Assembly: GCF_000276665.1 (NCBI RefSeq)
Contig: NW_004955429.1
Span: 2,908,922 to 2,972,921 of the forward strand
DNA length: 64,000 nucleotides
Source of the DNA: Chinchilla lanigera
Taxonomy: Eukaryota; Chordata; Mammalia; Rodentia; Chinchillidae
Direction of reading: 5' to 3'
Under the pieces are notes generated by a model that was not told the DNA's origin, did not search any database, and was given only the letters and a program-made list of their open reading frames with translations. Shown here piece by piece: positions 48,560 to 61,451 of the stretch. The first letter of the stretch is position 1. Each line of letters starts with the position of its first letter. The translations under genes and the position numbers were made by a program.

Positions 48560-49650
48560 AACATGGAAAAACTCATCCACATAAAGTGCACATCTCGACC
48601 GTTTTTGACATATTCACAGGGTTGTGAAAACATCAACACAATCTAATTCCAGAACATTTTCTTCTCCTTTGAAAGAAACTCTGTATCCATTTATCCCATC
48701 TCTCCCCAGCCTGAAGCAGCCACCAGTCTACATTTTCTCTCTATAAATTTGTCTATTCTGGACATTTCATATAAATGGAATCATACAATCTCTGATCTTT
48801 TGTATATGGCTTCTTTCACCTAGCATAATGCATTCAGAGTGTAAACTGTAATTATATCAGATCTTCATTTCTTTTTATCAGTTAGTGGACATTAGGGTTG
48901 ATTCTACTTTCTAATCATTACAAAAGATGCTGCTGTGAACATTTATGTACAAATATTTGCATGGACATATGCTTTAGCTTCTCTTGGAAGTCCCAAGAGT
49001 GGAACTACTGAGTGATATGGTAACTCTGTGGTGATCTTTTTGAGGAACTGTCAGTCCATTTTCCAAAGCTGTGGCACAATTTTACAACACCACAGCACTA
49101 CAGGAAGATTTCACTTTCTCCACAGCCTCATCAGCAGTTGCTATTATTGGTCTTTTTGACTAAGACATCCTAAAGGTGGATAGTGGTATTTTTGACTTGC
49201 ATTTCCCTTAGGACTAATGATGTTGAGCATATTTTCATATACTTATATTGGTAATTTCCATATCTTCTTTGGAAAAACGTCTACTCAGATCCTTTGCTAG
49301 GTTTTAAAACCAATTCTGTGTCTGTTGCAAGAGGTCTTTGAATATTCTGGATACAAGTCTTTTGTCAAATTCATTGTTTTTCCCTGCTCTGTGCATTATC
49401 TTTATGGTTTTTTGATAATATGATTGTAGTAGAAAGGTTTTAAATTTGGACATAGTCCAATGTATCCATTTTTCTCTTGCCAATTGTGTTTTCAATATTA
49501 TATATAAAAACCATTCCTTCTTCCAAGATTTTGGAGAGCTAGTACTACATTTTCTTTGAGTTTTATAATTTTATCTTTATGTTTAGGTCTATGACCCTTT
49601 TTGAGTGAATTTTTTTGTGTAGAATGTCATTTTTCAATGGATGCTACTGA
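48560..49650 (-). mobile_element. L1 LINE 3' region, antisense, about 1.1 kb
   Basis: Many phrases match the reverse complement of an old mammalian L1 ORF2 end and 3' UTR: gtctattctggacatttcat, gcttctttcacctagcataa, ttttgaggaactgtcagtcc, gatgttgagcatattttcat, atcttctttggaaaaacgtc and attctggatacaagtctttt. Stops throughout show that it is dead. Confidence 0.92.
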
Positions 49651-50053
49651 AAGCAGAACTTTTTATAGTTTAAAAAAGTACAAAATCTCTCTTTTTCTTT
49701 CTGTGATGTGATAAATTACAGTTCACTGAATATTCAAATAAAAAATACTGTGTCTTTTATGCAAATTAGTGAATCAATCTCTCTGATCAAATAAAAAGGA
49801 ACTAGAGCAGTAAGTGTGATACACTACAACCCAGGATCAATTAAGATGAATTTAGGGTAAGTTTATGATAATATCCTCAGAGAACTAGACTCCAGTAAAT
49901 CTGGTTTAGATTGAGTGTGTCCATTGGAAGATTATGTATTAACATGGCATGGCAACTTATTTTTGCTTTAAACACATGCACACGTGCACACACACATGCA
50001 TGCATAAATACACACACGTGTGTGTTCCCATAGATAAGAAATCTCCAAGTTGG

Positions 50054-50130
50054 GCTGGGGATGCAACTCAGTGGTAGAGTGCTTGCCTACCATGCACAAG
50101 GACCTAGGTTTAATCTCCAGTATACAGAAG
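50054..50130 (+). mobile_element. Old ID SINE
   Basis: Forward ID: ggctggggatgcaactcagt, tgcctaccatgcacaaggac, ggtttaatctccagta. It is of the older catgcac subfamily. A (CA)n-like tract lies just upstream at 49973-50025. Confidence 0.85.
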
Positions 50131-52244
50131 CCCCTGAGGTTCCCAAACAGCTGAAGGAGTGGATGCAGAATGAAATTTAACTTCTGGAAGTATATGTATC
50201 CATATGTATTTTACGTAACAGTTACTCTGTGAGTTTACCAGGTTAAACTGAAAGACCTCAACACAGTATTTCTTTTGCACCATATATTCATAGTGTTTAA
50301 CTGGTTAGTCCATGTGTATATTTCAATCAGCCAGATGCAGATTGGTCTTCTTGGCATCTCGCTCATTTGCCTATTGGTAAAGAATCTGAACCACCCTACA
50401 CCACTCAGCTCACTGGCTCAGCAGGTCCCAAGCAGCACAAATAAAGTTCTGCAGCAGAAACAGTCAAACACGAAAATGTTCTCCCATGGCTTTAGCATGC
50501 AGTGGTAGATTATGGAGGATCCTGCAGTCTCTCCAAGGTCCACATCCATCAGTGGCAACTGCCCCGGGAGGCCTCTTTCTGGGGTGGTCAGAGTCTGCAC
50601 GGTAGTCTGGGGGAAATTAAGCAGTTGCCAAAGGCAGGTCCCCAGGATATCTGAGTCCTTTAAGTCTGAAGGGAACAAACCCCAAATCTGGCAAGACCAT
50701 ATCCACCGGACAGAGCCAGCTGAAGGTGAAGGAGCAAACGGTAGAGAGAGGCCAGTGCTTTTAGTTAGGCACGGGCGTCTGAAAGCAAAGCCTTGTCTCA
50801 ACGCTCACTGTTACCAGTTTGTTCAGACTCCGGCATATCCTCCCAGCTAGCGTGGAGAGCTGCTCAGAGCAAATACCTCGGAGGATGGGTTCATCCACAC
50901 TCCATCCCACCCAGCTTCAAGCTCATCTCCATCTTTCTCCTTTCACTAAGTCTTTGCTTAAAGTGTCTGGGTGGAGGCAGGGGTTCACTCTAAGGCTCCC
51001 AGTGGAAGTCTGAAACTGTGGCTTTTACTGAACCCTGTGCCTTTTCCTACACAGACAAACCCAGAATAAAGCTTAATTTATTAAATTGGGCACAGACAGA
51101 TGTTAGCAATAATAATTAATATTAAAAAACAATGATACTGACGTGCTATAATAAAACTGCTGGCATCACTACTTTTGAGTTTTAAAGTTATTATTAAGTG
51201 AAAGCAGGTTAATTTGAATACAAGCGTTGTGATATCACAACTACGAATTTGAATACCTAGACAGCAACCAAAAGACTGATGGGTACGCAGTGTATATAGT
51301 GAAGATACTCGGGACAAAGAGATCTCACATTCCTGGTGAGATTGTGCGAGATTTCATCAGCCTACTCAGAACTATGTGCAATTTAAAAGTTACAAATGCT
51401 TATTTCTGGAATTTTCCATTTAATATTTTCAGCAGTTGACCATGGACATCTAAAGTTGTGGAAAGTGAAGCTACTTTTAAAGGGGGTGGGATTACTATAG
51501 TTTATTTCTCTTCCTCAAATACATCACTTGTATGACCTTTGAGGTGTTTCTCATGTTTTTCTCCACTCATATAAATCTTATCTGCTGTACAAGCCCAGTT
51601 CAATGTTCATAGTTATATCCTGGAGATTTATACTGGTCTCAGATCCTACAGCAGCAGAGTTAGGATTATGACTTTGTCAGTTGATGATCTGACTTATGGT
51701 TTGTTTGTCTCTTTATACACATTATACATGTATATGTCTCTTTATATGTAGTACATATATCATATATATTTTAGTTTTTCAACTATATTACAGGGCAAAA
51801 TTTATACCTCAACTCTCTCAGTAGTGGCATATTGCTATACTGGTGCTTAAAATATGCTAACTTAGCTCTAGTCATAACACTTTAAGAATAGTAGGAATTA
51901 TAAATATACGGAACCTCTTACTGCAGGCCAAATACCAGAATATCTCAATTCTCCCAAAATGCCCTACACAAAGTAGTGAGAAATTAATTTATGCGAGTCA
52001 GCGAAGAATGGCGTAAGAGTGTGCCTGAGCTACTGCTAAAGTTCACGCTCACTACTGGCACACCACAGTGCCTTCTGAAACATGGATTGCGATTATGAAA
52101 GGGTAGGAGCTGGTGAATCCCTCGCTCCAACCTCTGCTACCTTGTTGCTTTGTCCAACTCTAATATAATTGATCGTGTGTCTTTCTTACCACACTGAGTT
52201 CAAGCACAGAATCTTATATTTTCATGTAAGTGTGGAACACACAC

Positions 52245-52400
52245 TTGTATTCAGTAACTTTACTTAGCTGTTGGGTGATTTTGGAGAAGTTTTTTAACTT
52301 CTGTGTTGGTTTAGTTCCTTATCTGTAAAATGACAATGAAAACAGCTTCTACCTTAGGTAATAGAACAGCCTTTAAGATCTTGTTTATTCGTTTTTATGT
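52245..52400 (+). mobile_element. MIR SINE fragment
   Basis: Forward MIR: ttggagaagttttttaactt, ttccttatctgtaaaatgac and aatgaaaacagcttctacct. Confidence 0.6.
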
Positions 52401-53694
52401 AAGGTATAAACATACTTTCTTTATTTTTGTCTAAGAATATGTTAGATGTAGTTCATGGAACATTAAAAATTGCTGGTTATTTAGAAAGTTTCTGAAATTG
52501 AAATGCATAATTGAAAAACGTGATGTCCCACAAGACCACATACATGCCACCAACTCCACTGCACACAAGGCCATTTATTTATTAAAGCAACCCAAAACCA
52601 AATAAATGCCTTGGTTTCAGAAGTTTTTATAGTTGAGACCCTCTAACATAATGACTTCACTCAAGTCAACTACTTTAAGCTCTTACATAGGAAGTCTCCA
52701 TTTATACTACTTAGCCTTTTTATTTTTAAAATTAGTACATGTCTGTGACTCACAACGAATACATTACTTGTGGGGCATCAGTCCATAAACATATTGCATC
52801 TTGATCCTTTTTATTTTGTTTTCCCCTTCTCCTTCCGCTTGTCTCCCCCACCCCACACCCCCTTCCCATCTCTTTGTTTCTATCCTCTACCTTTTGTTTT
52901 GCTTTTGAAATTATTTATAATTTGGGTTTCCTCATGTCTATTACTTTTAAGCATTGACTGAATTAAATTATTCTTCACTTTTGGACAATCTTGACTTCAT
53001 GCCTATAGTCTTGAAGCAGTAGAAGTAGGAGAAAATATCTTAGTTTAGTTTAACTTAATCCAAGACTTTTGTTTTCTAATTGGGGAAGATAAACTATTTT
53101 CTTACAGTCTTCACTAGTTATTCATTCTACATATCCTGAAAAAGGATCTGAGATAATTTTTAGATATAAGACAAGAGGACAGAAAATAAGATTTTAACAG
53201 TGGCTGGACTGGCCGCAAATATTGCTCTGGGTGTCCAAGTGGCAAAATCAGGAAGCAATCGTTACAAAATCAGACAGGCCCTTGAGCTGCACTGTTATCA
53301 CTTAGGTAAAACACTGAGCTTCCACTGTGGGCTGAGAACAATGCACATCCCTAGAAGCGAGCAACTGATTCCCAGCCTCACCTTTCTTCTGTGCCTCCCA
53401 AGTCAGCTTTGCACTGCATATGAAAAAAGATTAAAGCAAAACACCCCTCTCGTTTCTGCCAATTCCTCTTTGTTCAGAAATGGTCATTCTGTTACGAGAT
53501 TCTTGCCCATCTTGTTATTCTCATCCCACCTCTGTGTCTCATCACTTCAGCCACCATCCAAGAGGGTAGGAAACAACACATCTGCATTTGGGTCCTAATC
53601 CATGGATCTGACCAAGCTAAGGCAGTTAAAAAAAAATCATATCTATACTGAACATAAACAGATGCTATTGTCATTATCCCCTAAATAATATATC

Positions 53695-53930
53695 CATTAC
53701 TTTTACACCATTTATACTATACTAGGGATTCTAAGTAATCTAGATATGATTCAAGGTATATGCATAGGGAGGATTGCACAGGTTATACTAAAGCCTCTCA
53801 TGTAAAGGACTTGATCAAGCTTTTGTGGACTTTGGAACCAAAAGGATGTTTAGAACCAACATCTCCCATGGACAACGAGGGATACTGTACTCATTTTTAC
53901 ACTGTCCCTTGAACAACAATTGTCAAAAAG
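53695..53930. mobile_element. Tigger-like DNA transposon fragment
   Basis: Shares aatctagatatgattcaagg, the ggacttga segment and ccatggacaacgagggatac with the 3' half of the element at 31885-32335, in the same order. Confidence 0.5.
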
Positions 53931-54180
53931 TGTTCAACAAAGAGGACAATAAAGTGAAAAGTAGCAATACTGTTGTGTACCCGTATTATCTATCTCTAAG
54001 CCCAGGACTGAACAACTGTGACTATGCAATCAGGTTTAACCTACAGTGCTGCAGGCCTCTATAGGTATGTGGAAAATACTTGCCTTACTTTCAAGAGAAA
54101 TTTCCAGGGAATGTATTTTCATTTGTTTGGTTGGTCCAAATGTTTGAAATAAAACTTCCCAACACCATTCCAGCACTTAC

Positions 54181-54282
54181 CACAACGGAGGAGCTCGTCA
54201 TTGGAGCAGTTATGCTTTGCACACGCGGGCTCACCAAGGGCTGAGTATTCACAGGGCTCCATCCAGTTTCCTGGTTGATCTT
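54181..54282 (-). other. Candidate 5' noncoding (or N-terminal) exon of APBB1IP
   Basis: This is a 102-nt non-repetitive block with a consensus donor (GTAAGT at 54175-54180) and a GCTTTGCAG acceptor just above 54282. It is richer in CpG than its AT-rich surroundings. It lies between the CpG island and the first coding exon in the right orientation. All 34 codons are open in the phase that would join the APBB1IP start codon, and an internal ATG would add seven residues (MTSSSVV) in front of the normal Met. Its last bases GTG would put G at the -3 position of the normal start. That this exon is used is inference; no transcript evidence is available here. Confidence 0.35.
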
Positions 54283-55557
54283 CTGCAAAGCAGCCCGAGT
54301 TCAAACCCTCTTTCCTTCCTCTGATGCTGTAAACTTTCCCCTATAGTTTTCCTTTCCTTACCATTGCCTGCACCATTTCTGAGGATGGTGCCAGCTGTGA
54401 AGCACCTCTCAGTGAATCCTGATGAGGAAATTTGACAACTGTATTTGTGACTGTTGTATTTGTGTGTGTTGAATGTGACAACTGCATTTGTGACTGTGGA
54501 GTCACATTTGTGCTAATGATTTGAAAGCTAGACCTCTTCAATAAGCAGTAGTTAACCTGATACCCTGTTGAAATGAATGCAAAGATCTATGTTCCACTGG
54601 AATTCAGAAAGAAGCTAAAGGCACCCTCCTTACAGTCTTTACCTCACAAGAATCAGGTCACACCTGTAAAGCGCTTTCAACAGTGCACATTCCTGAGTGC
54701 ATGAGAGACAAGCTGCTCCTGCCCACAGCATCTTATGTGCTGGGAAAGGAGCTGGGCTGTCATTTTTCGGAGGCCCAGACACCCATACAAAAGACAGTCA
54801 TTGGGAAGGACGCCTGTAAGTACAATTTCTAGGACAGCCTCAACCACTCTGCACAGGACAGGAACTGCTTTGGAATCTCCCTGAGGCTTTTCCAGATCAT
54901 TCCCTGGGTATCTCCAACTCCTCAGTCCAAATCTTAACACTATGGTCCCCTCCTGAAAGGGGATGTGTTTCTGTAGTGCAGAACCACTACAAAGAGACGT
55001 GCTGTTGAGGAGAGTGTGTTTTGCTTGTGAGCTAGCAGGTGAAAACAAAAAAAGAAAAAAAAAAGTTGACAGCCATGGTTGCCTAGGGCAACAGACCGCA
55101 TATTGCCGGATGTGGGTGTTAGGCAACTTGCTTTGCCATTTATTTCCAGTTATTTTTTAGATCCTGTTACTATGAAGCAGCATCCATGAACTGTAAAGTA
55201 GCAGGATGTTGGTGGAGAGAAAGGGATAAAAATAAAAATAAGCAGTGATGATTTGAGGTTGTTTTTATGGCTAGAGACTTAATAAAGCACTTTAGGAGTA
55301 GGCTTAAATCTGAATTAACATCAAGTGACAAGGACAGGGCCCTATCAAGAGCAAACACCATTCCTTTCTTTTTCCCTTTAGCTTACTTCAAAATTCACTG
55401 AATTTTCTCCATTCAGGTGAGCAGCTAACACAGAGCGTTGGACACAATAGTGCGCATTTATCTAAAGCTGCACTGTCAACCTGCAGCCCCTTGCCACACA
55501 ACTACTCAGCCCTGGAACTACGGCCAGTCCACACTGAGATGCGCTGTACAAAAGTAC

Positions 55558-55713
55558 AGCTGGGTGTGGTGGCGCACACCTGCAATTCCAGCACTCTGGA
55601 GGCTGAGGCAGGAGGATCATTGTGAGTTTGAGATCAGCCTGGGCTAGAAAGTGAGCTCAAGACCAGCAAGACCCTGTCTCAAAAAGACCAAAAAAAAAAA
55701 AAAAAAAAAAAAA
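55558..55713 (+). mobile_element. B1 SINE, near full length
   Basis: Forward B1: gctgggtgtggtggcgcaca, cagcactctggaggctgagg, gagatcagcctgggctagaa, gaccctgtctcaaaaagacc, and a pure A tail. Confidence 0.95.
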
Positions 55714-55883
55714 TCCCCAAAGTACAAAATACTGTACAGAGGTACACTGAATTTGAGAAAAATAGCTCATTAATAATTTTAGTATTCAATTTCAAATAGT
55801 ATTCATTAGATGACAAAATTTGAATCTGTCATTAAAATATATGGACAAAATTTATGCCCCTTGTTTCTTTTTGCCATTCCTAA

Positions 55884-55991
55884 TGTGGCTTCCAGAAAAA
55901 TTGCATTTCTGTTGAACTGCAGTGGGATCGAGATTCTTGTGGCTTCCAGAAAAATTGCATTTCTGTTGAACTGCAGTGGGATCCAGTTCTG
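55884..55991 (+). repeat. 54-bp tandem duplication
   Basis: Two adjacent units start tgtggcttccagaaaaattg. The first 46 bp of each are identical and the last 8 differ. Confidence 0.95.
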
Positions 55992-56094
55992 TTATGACGA
56001 CTGCCTCAGCCTTTGACTCAAAGCTGATGGGGCGTGGGGACTGTGTCCCATGAGTGCAGTCTGAATATTACTCACCAAGGGCTAGGTCAGAGTT

Positions 56095-56435
56095 TCCCCA
56101 TTTCCTTTCCCACTGTATTTTATACTTCAGCACCGCCAAGCTGTCCTCTACCCGTGGTGTTTGGGTGGTCTCCTTCTTCCTTACCCTACAAAGTGCCTCT
56201 TGGTTACTCCCAGTGAATGTCTTCTCTGTCATCACTGCCTTTGCTATATTATTTCTGTACCAATCACTGTGTATTGTGCACTCTGATGTGTTTATTTGTA
56301 GGCCAGTCCCTCCTGCTAGACAGGAAGCTTCTTAAGATGAGACATTATATCTTATTTTATTTTATTTTATTTTACATTCCACTCTGACTGACATGTGGAT
56401 GGCCCTCAATAGTTGTGCATTGAAAATGGAAGGAA
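56095..56435 (+). mobile_element. L2/CR1-like LINE 3' fragment
   Basis: The order ctagacaggaagcttcttaa, gatgagacattatatctt and tggatggccctcaatagttg resembles L2-type ends. A (TTTTA)4 run lies within. Confidence 0.45.
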
Positions 56436-56693
56436 AAACAAAGCTCCAGTGATGCAACTGTGAGCAGATTTTGGCCCAGTGAGAGTATGTTTAAGGAGTA
56501 TCTCCTACTCTGTAACCTGGGCTGTGAGGACAGTGAGCATAATGAGCTACCTCGGAGTTCCAGTTTCCTTGTTCAACAAGAGTTTTAAGCCTTCTTTTTA
56601 CCATACTGCACCACCTTTATCCACACTTATGGACCAAGAAACTTCATTTCTGTTTGTTGCTGATGACAGGGAAAATATACTGCCACAGAATTC

Positions 56694-56799
56694 TAAAGAC
56701 ACTGAGATTAGGAGGTTGAGGCAAGAGGATCACCTCAAGCCAGACTAGGCTACAAAGTCAGTTGAAGGTTGGCCTAAACTGCATGGTGAAACTACGTCT

Positions 56800-56876
<77 letters not shown>

Positions 56877-56884
56877 CACTGAGA
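56694..56884 (+). mobile_element. 5'-truncated B1-like SINE with pure 74-nt A tail
   Basis: The body gaggttgaggcaagaggatc to ctacgtctc (56707-56800) is a diverged B1 without its left end. The tail is 74 uninterrupted A (56801-56874). The target aaagacactgaga is present before the body and after the tail. Confidence 0.85.
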
Positions 56885-57487
56885 AACAGTCCTTGGTTTG
56901 CTAAGCGTTATCCTTTACAGAACTGAATCAGAAGGAGGTCATAAAATAATGAGGCTGGGCATAGGATTCAGGGGTAGAATATCCTCTCCCCCAAACCGAA
57001 TCAGTTCACTGGCTCATCTATTAATTGTGAATCTTCTTCACAGAAATAAATGAGTTTGTTATTTCTAAAAATGCAATAGCCTTAGATAAACTTAATTAGT
57101 AAGTAACTGATAATGCACTGGAATATGATGTGAAATTACCTGAAAAAATATTTTGTGAGATCACCTGCCTCTGTCTGCCCTGCTACATCCATGGTGACTA
57201 AGTCATTCTTTTCTTTATGATACGAAATTCAAACAATGCTCTTGAAGACTGGAATGGGCTCTGCGAAAAATATAGTTTACAAAATGGTAATCAGTGGCTT
57301 TTAGCAGCATCTCACCAAATTTAGTTTATCATAATTACACCTCCTTGATACCTATTCATAACCAAGTGAAATGTCTGTTGTTTTGGTCTCTGTCAGGAGC
57401 TACTTCCTAACCACTTTATCTTTCCAAAGATCTTACCAGTGACCAGTATCATCTGACATGCAGCAGCAGCTCCTAGAATCTTCTGTT

Positions 57488-57560
57488 TTTTAGTGCTGAG
57501 GATGGGACCCAGGGCCTCATGCATGTTAGGCCTGTACCACTGCTCCTACTCCCAGCCCTT
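57488..57560 (-). mobile_element. Old ID-like SINE
   Basis: Reverse element: gctgaggatgggacccaggg, catgcatgttaggcctgtac, and tactcccagccctt. Confidence 0.65.
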
Positions 57561-57989
57561 CTCGTGAGTTTTTAGCTCTAACACTTGAATCGATTTGAAA
57601 TACAGCTGTGTAATAAGGAAGCTTCTATCTCTTCCAAGTCTAGTCTTAGATTTTGAAAACAGAAACATCTTTCACCTCTGGGCACAAAAAGTTTTTTGTG
57701 GAAAAGCCCTCTCACCTGCCTCTGGCAGAATCTTGATTTTAAGCTACATAGTCAGAGAAGGCTCAAGATCATACGATGTCCAATTTACTGGTTAAGAATT
57801 TATGCAAGAATGTGGGGTATAGTGGTATTCATTTCTTGCCTTTCCATTTATTAAAAGTAATTTTCATCGTTAATAATTACAGAAGAGGAATATTATTGAT
57901 TAGCTAACTATATCTTCTATTAGCTACATAATACATAATAATTAGCTCATTAACAATTCCCCAAACTTTCAAAGAAATGTTTAGGCTCT

Positions 57990-58160
57990 AGGGTCCCAAA
58001 CATCTGAGTTTCTCTCCTCTTTCTTAAGAAGTGTAATCTCTGGGAAATTTCTTCAACTCTTTAAACTGTTTAATTTGTAAAACAGGAATAATAACAGCGT
58101 CTTCCTAAGGCACTGCTTGGGCTGACTGTAGCTGTACATATCATAAGGATATCATCACTA
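57990..58160 (+). mobile_element. MIR SINE fragment
   Basis: Forward MIR: tctctgggaaatttcttcaa, gtttaatttgtaaaacagga and ataataacagcgtcttccta. Confidence 0.6.
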
Positions 58161-58179
58161 TCTGATGCTTCGTATACAC

Positions 58180-58890
58180 ATCTACAACGGAAGTCAAGTC
58201 ATCCCGCTCCAGCTTCCCACTGCAGCTGATAGTAATTCCACCCTTCCAATCGCTCAGGCCAAAACCTCTGTAGTCATCTCTCACACCCCACATCCACTGT
58301 GTCAGAAAATCCTGTTGACACTAGCTTCAAAATTTGTGTTCTCCTTCCATCCCTGCTCCCTCATGCTGTGCTTAAGCAGTCAGATGAGGCTTTTAAACAC
58401 AATATACTGAATCCCGCCATTCCTTTCCTTAGGATCCTGCCAGGCTCCTTTGCAGTGGCCCAAAGGCCTTTTGATCTGCCATCTCCTGGCCTCTGCTGCC
58501 CACTACTCCATCCATTCCTTGAGGCCTTGCTCCTTTACTTCCAGCCACGAGGGCCTTGTTCCACAATTGCACCAGCATGCTGGCCCTGCTCTTCCTGTGT
58601 GCGGCACACTGCTCCTCCCAAGAGCCTCTTGGTTAACTCTGCCACCTTCTTCAAACACTGCTGCGAGCTTAGCCTGCCCACCTTACTTCATACTGTGACT
58701 TTACCTTGCTCAACTTTGTCTTTTCCACTTCCTAACACCCACACCATTTCCTTGTTTATTGTGCTCATCGACTGTCATCTGTCTGCACCGGAGGATATAA
58801 ACCCCACAAATGCAGAGATCTTTGACTCTTCTGTTCACTGATGGGTCCAAAGCACCCAGACTGGTACATAGTAAATGTTTTTGATGGCAA
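58180..58890 (+). mobile_element. L2 LINE 3' region
   Basis: Long pyrimidine-rich stretch in the L2 order: cagcttcccactgcagctga, ctgatctgcc-like middle, ccaccttcttcaaacactgc, gaggatataaaccccacaaa, tggtacatagtaaatgtttt. The 180-residue open frame here is a by-product. Confidence 0.6.
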
Positions 58891-59661
58891 ATGACTGACT
58901 TGTCTTCAAAGTGGAAATATTTTTGTTTAAAATGGTTGGACTGCAAACAGCTAGAATTTTGGATTGAAAATGGTTTACTTGTATTTAAAGTAGAAATCTA
59001 AGTAGTATGAAAAACTTAGCGGTTTCTAAGTTATATATCCTCATATAGTTATTCTTGCTATTTCTGTGGCACTTATTCTTAACCACTTCTAATGCACTTG
59101 TATTTATGCTAAATTAGCTTGGCCCTCTCTGACCACACCTAGAGTTAGTGGGGATCTTAATCCCCCTTCCAAGGGGCAATGTCCTCTGCTCCCCAGCTTG
59201 ACATCATCTGTTTGCAAATGTGTGGGCATGTTTCCGAAGTGCTTTAAAAATTAGAATTTTCAGGAAATCATTACCTTTAGAGTGAAAATAAGGGAATGTT
59301 ACTAGAAGATCAAGCCATATGTTGGTAATATCCTACTTAGGTTGGGTGACAGGTACTCAGACTGGTTTTATTACTATTCATTGTAACTGGTTATATGTTT
59401 ACTCATCTATATCTGTATCACACACCATCTTTTCTATGTATAAAATATTTCACAATAAAAGTGGAGGAAAAATAAATCTACTCATAGCTCAGCTGCTTAT
59501 CATCACTTTTTACTTCTCTCCAGTTTTATTTGAGGAAGCTCTGTGGGTATAAATCTTCTGGCTGGTTTGTGGAAACATAATTGCTGTGTGATAAAACCTT
59601 TACCCACCATCCCAGCCCACAGGCACCTCACAGGTGAACCTGTGGCTGGAGGCCCAATCAG

Positions 59662-59804
59662 AAAAATTGTCATCACTAGGGGCTGGGGATTTAGCTCAGC
59701 GGCAAAGCACCTGCCTGGCAAGCGCAAGGTCTTGAGTTTGATTCCTGGTACCGGAAGAAAAGACAAAAAAAAAAAAAAAAAAAAAAAAAAATTGTCATCA
59801 CAAC
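59662..59804 (+). mobile_element. ID SINE with target duplication
   Basis: Forward ID: ggggctggggatttagctca, tttgattcctggtaccggaa, and a pure A tail. The target aaaattgtcatcac occurs on both sides. Confidence 0.95.
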
Positions 59805-60194
59805 TAGAAAAAAAATTAGACTTACTACTCTGTTGATTTAACCAATGTTGCAGGCTGTCAGGACAGGTTAGAATATGATAAAGATAAAAACGAAAACAGG
59901 GTTGTGGCCACTGGGCCACGGCAAGTTATTTTTTCAAAAGGCCCATAGAAAGGGAACACTATCAATGCCGTTGACCATATCTTGTCCTCTTGCCATGGCA
60001 AGCCAAGTTCTTAGCTTAATTACCTTCTGTTTGTCTTCCTTTCCTGACCTCGAGGGGGTGTAGGGACCCGCAGGTGCTGAAGTACCTCACCAGCACACTC
60101 TAGTCACATGTAGAACTGTTAACTCCTGAGTTTTTCTTCCCCCTTTCTAAACTGTAAATTCCCTGAGAAAAGGGAATTTGTTCACCCTGTGTAT

Positions 60195-60400
60195 GCTAGC
60201 CCCTGGTATAGCACTCTGGTGCTCCTTTCAGACGGGCCCGGTTTCAACTTCAGCTCTGCATTTACTCCCTCGGTAAGTTTCTTAACCTCTCTGTGCTTTT
60301 ATTTCCTCAGTGTAAAAGGGGAACAATAATAGTATGAACCAAGATGTGAGGATCAGTAAAACTACACATTTGCATTACTTAGCTCAGCAGCTGCTATAGC
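60195..60400 (+). mobile_element. MIR SINE
   Basis: Forward MIR: gtaagtttcttaacctctct, gtgcttttatttcctcagtg and aggggaacaataatagtatg. Confidence 0.85.
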
Positions 60401-60835
60401 ATATAGGTTGAGAATCCCTAACCTGAACACCCCGAACCCAAAATACTCCAAAATCTGAAATGTTTTTGAGTGCCAACATGACATCACAAATGAAAAATTC
60501 AACACCTGACTTATGGGTTCCAGTTAAAACACAGACACACAACATAGCTTATTCAGCATTCCCAGTGGAAAAAAGATCCATTGGGTGCTTTTAGTTACAT
60601 ATGCTAAATTTGCTTCATTCACAAAACTGTTAAAATATTCTATAAGATTACCCTTGGTCTATGTGTCTAAAGTATACATGAAACCTAAGTGAATTCTGTG
60701 TTTAGACTTGGGTACTTCCATATATCTCATTATAGATATGTATGCAATTATGCCAAAATCTGAATAAAAATCCAAAATCTAAACATTTCTAGTCCCAAGC
60801 AGTTTGGATAAAGGTACGGAATCCTCATAGGCTAA
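60400..60835. mobile_element. Tigger-like nonautonomous DNA transposon, near full length
   Basis: The left end aggttgagaatccctaacct is mirrored by the right end gtttggataaaggtacgg and atcctca. Inside are ccaaaatctgaaatgttttt, gacatgacatcacaaatg and tgtttagacttgggtacttc. Confidence 0.75.
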
Positions 60836-61451
60836 AGAAACATTGTAACAATAATGAGTTATTATTACCATACGGTGAGCAAAGATGAGGTAACCACGGA
60901 GAAAGAAGAGAAGTCTTATAAGAAGGCCGACTATGATTAAGTCCCCAGTCAGTGTGCAGGGAGTGTTTGGAAAAGTGGTCTGAATTCAAACTGCAGGACA
61001 GGCTGAGAAGGCAGGGTGCTGCAGTGTCACAGGTGTTCCCTGCCTCAGGAGGAGGTCAGCAGGCCAGTGGGATCTTGGGATCTTGGGGGTTGAGGTACAT
61101 GAACAGGACTCACCAGAAATGAAACTGAAATATTCTGAACAACTAGCAAACTTAGTCTGACTCCTAACGGTGGCACCATTTAGAATTTGGTGAGCCCGTG
61201 GGGATATGCGGGGAGTGCCGTCCTCTGGGTCCTAGATGGCATCGCCGGGTCCTACGCTGCCAGGTCCAGCTCAGTCCAGTCTCCTACACTGGTGTTGGGG
61301 ACCCACACCTTCCCTTACTGTTGCTCTTCTGTCTCCTCTGGGCAGACGGAAGTGCTACTTTTCTGGATATACAGCAGTTTCCCCTGAAGGCATGTTTCTC
61401 GTGATAATTATAACTATACATATTAATATCACTATGCAACCAGAGTCCCTA

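Noticed and set aside
54677..55126. 149-residue open frame on the minus strand near the candidate exon
   Set aside because: No recognisable domain, and its N-terminal hydrophobic run comes from an A-rich low-complexity tract on the other strand. Treated as chance.
58299..58841. 180-residue open frame on the plus strand
   Set aside because: Also inside an L2-like 3' region, with biased composition and no splice context or homology.
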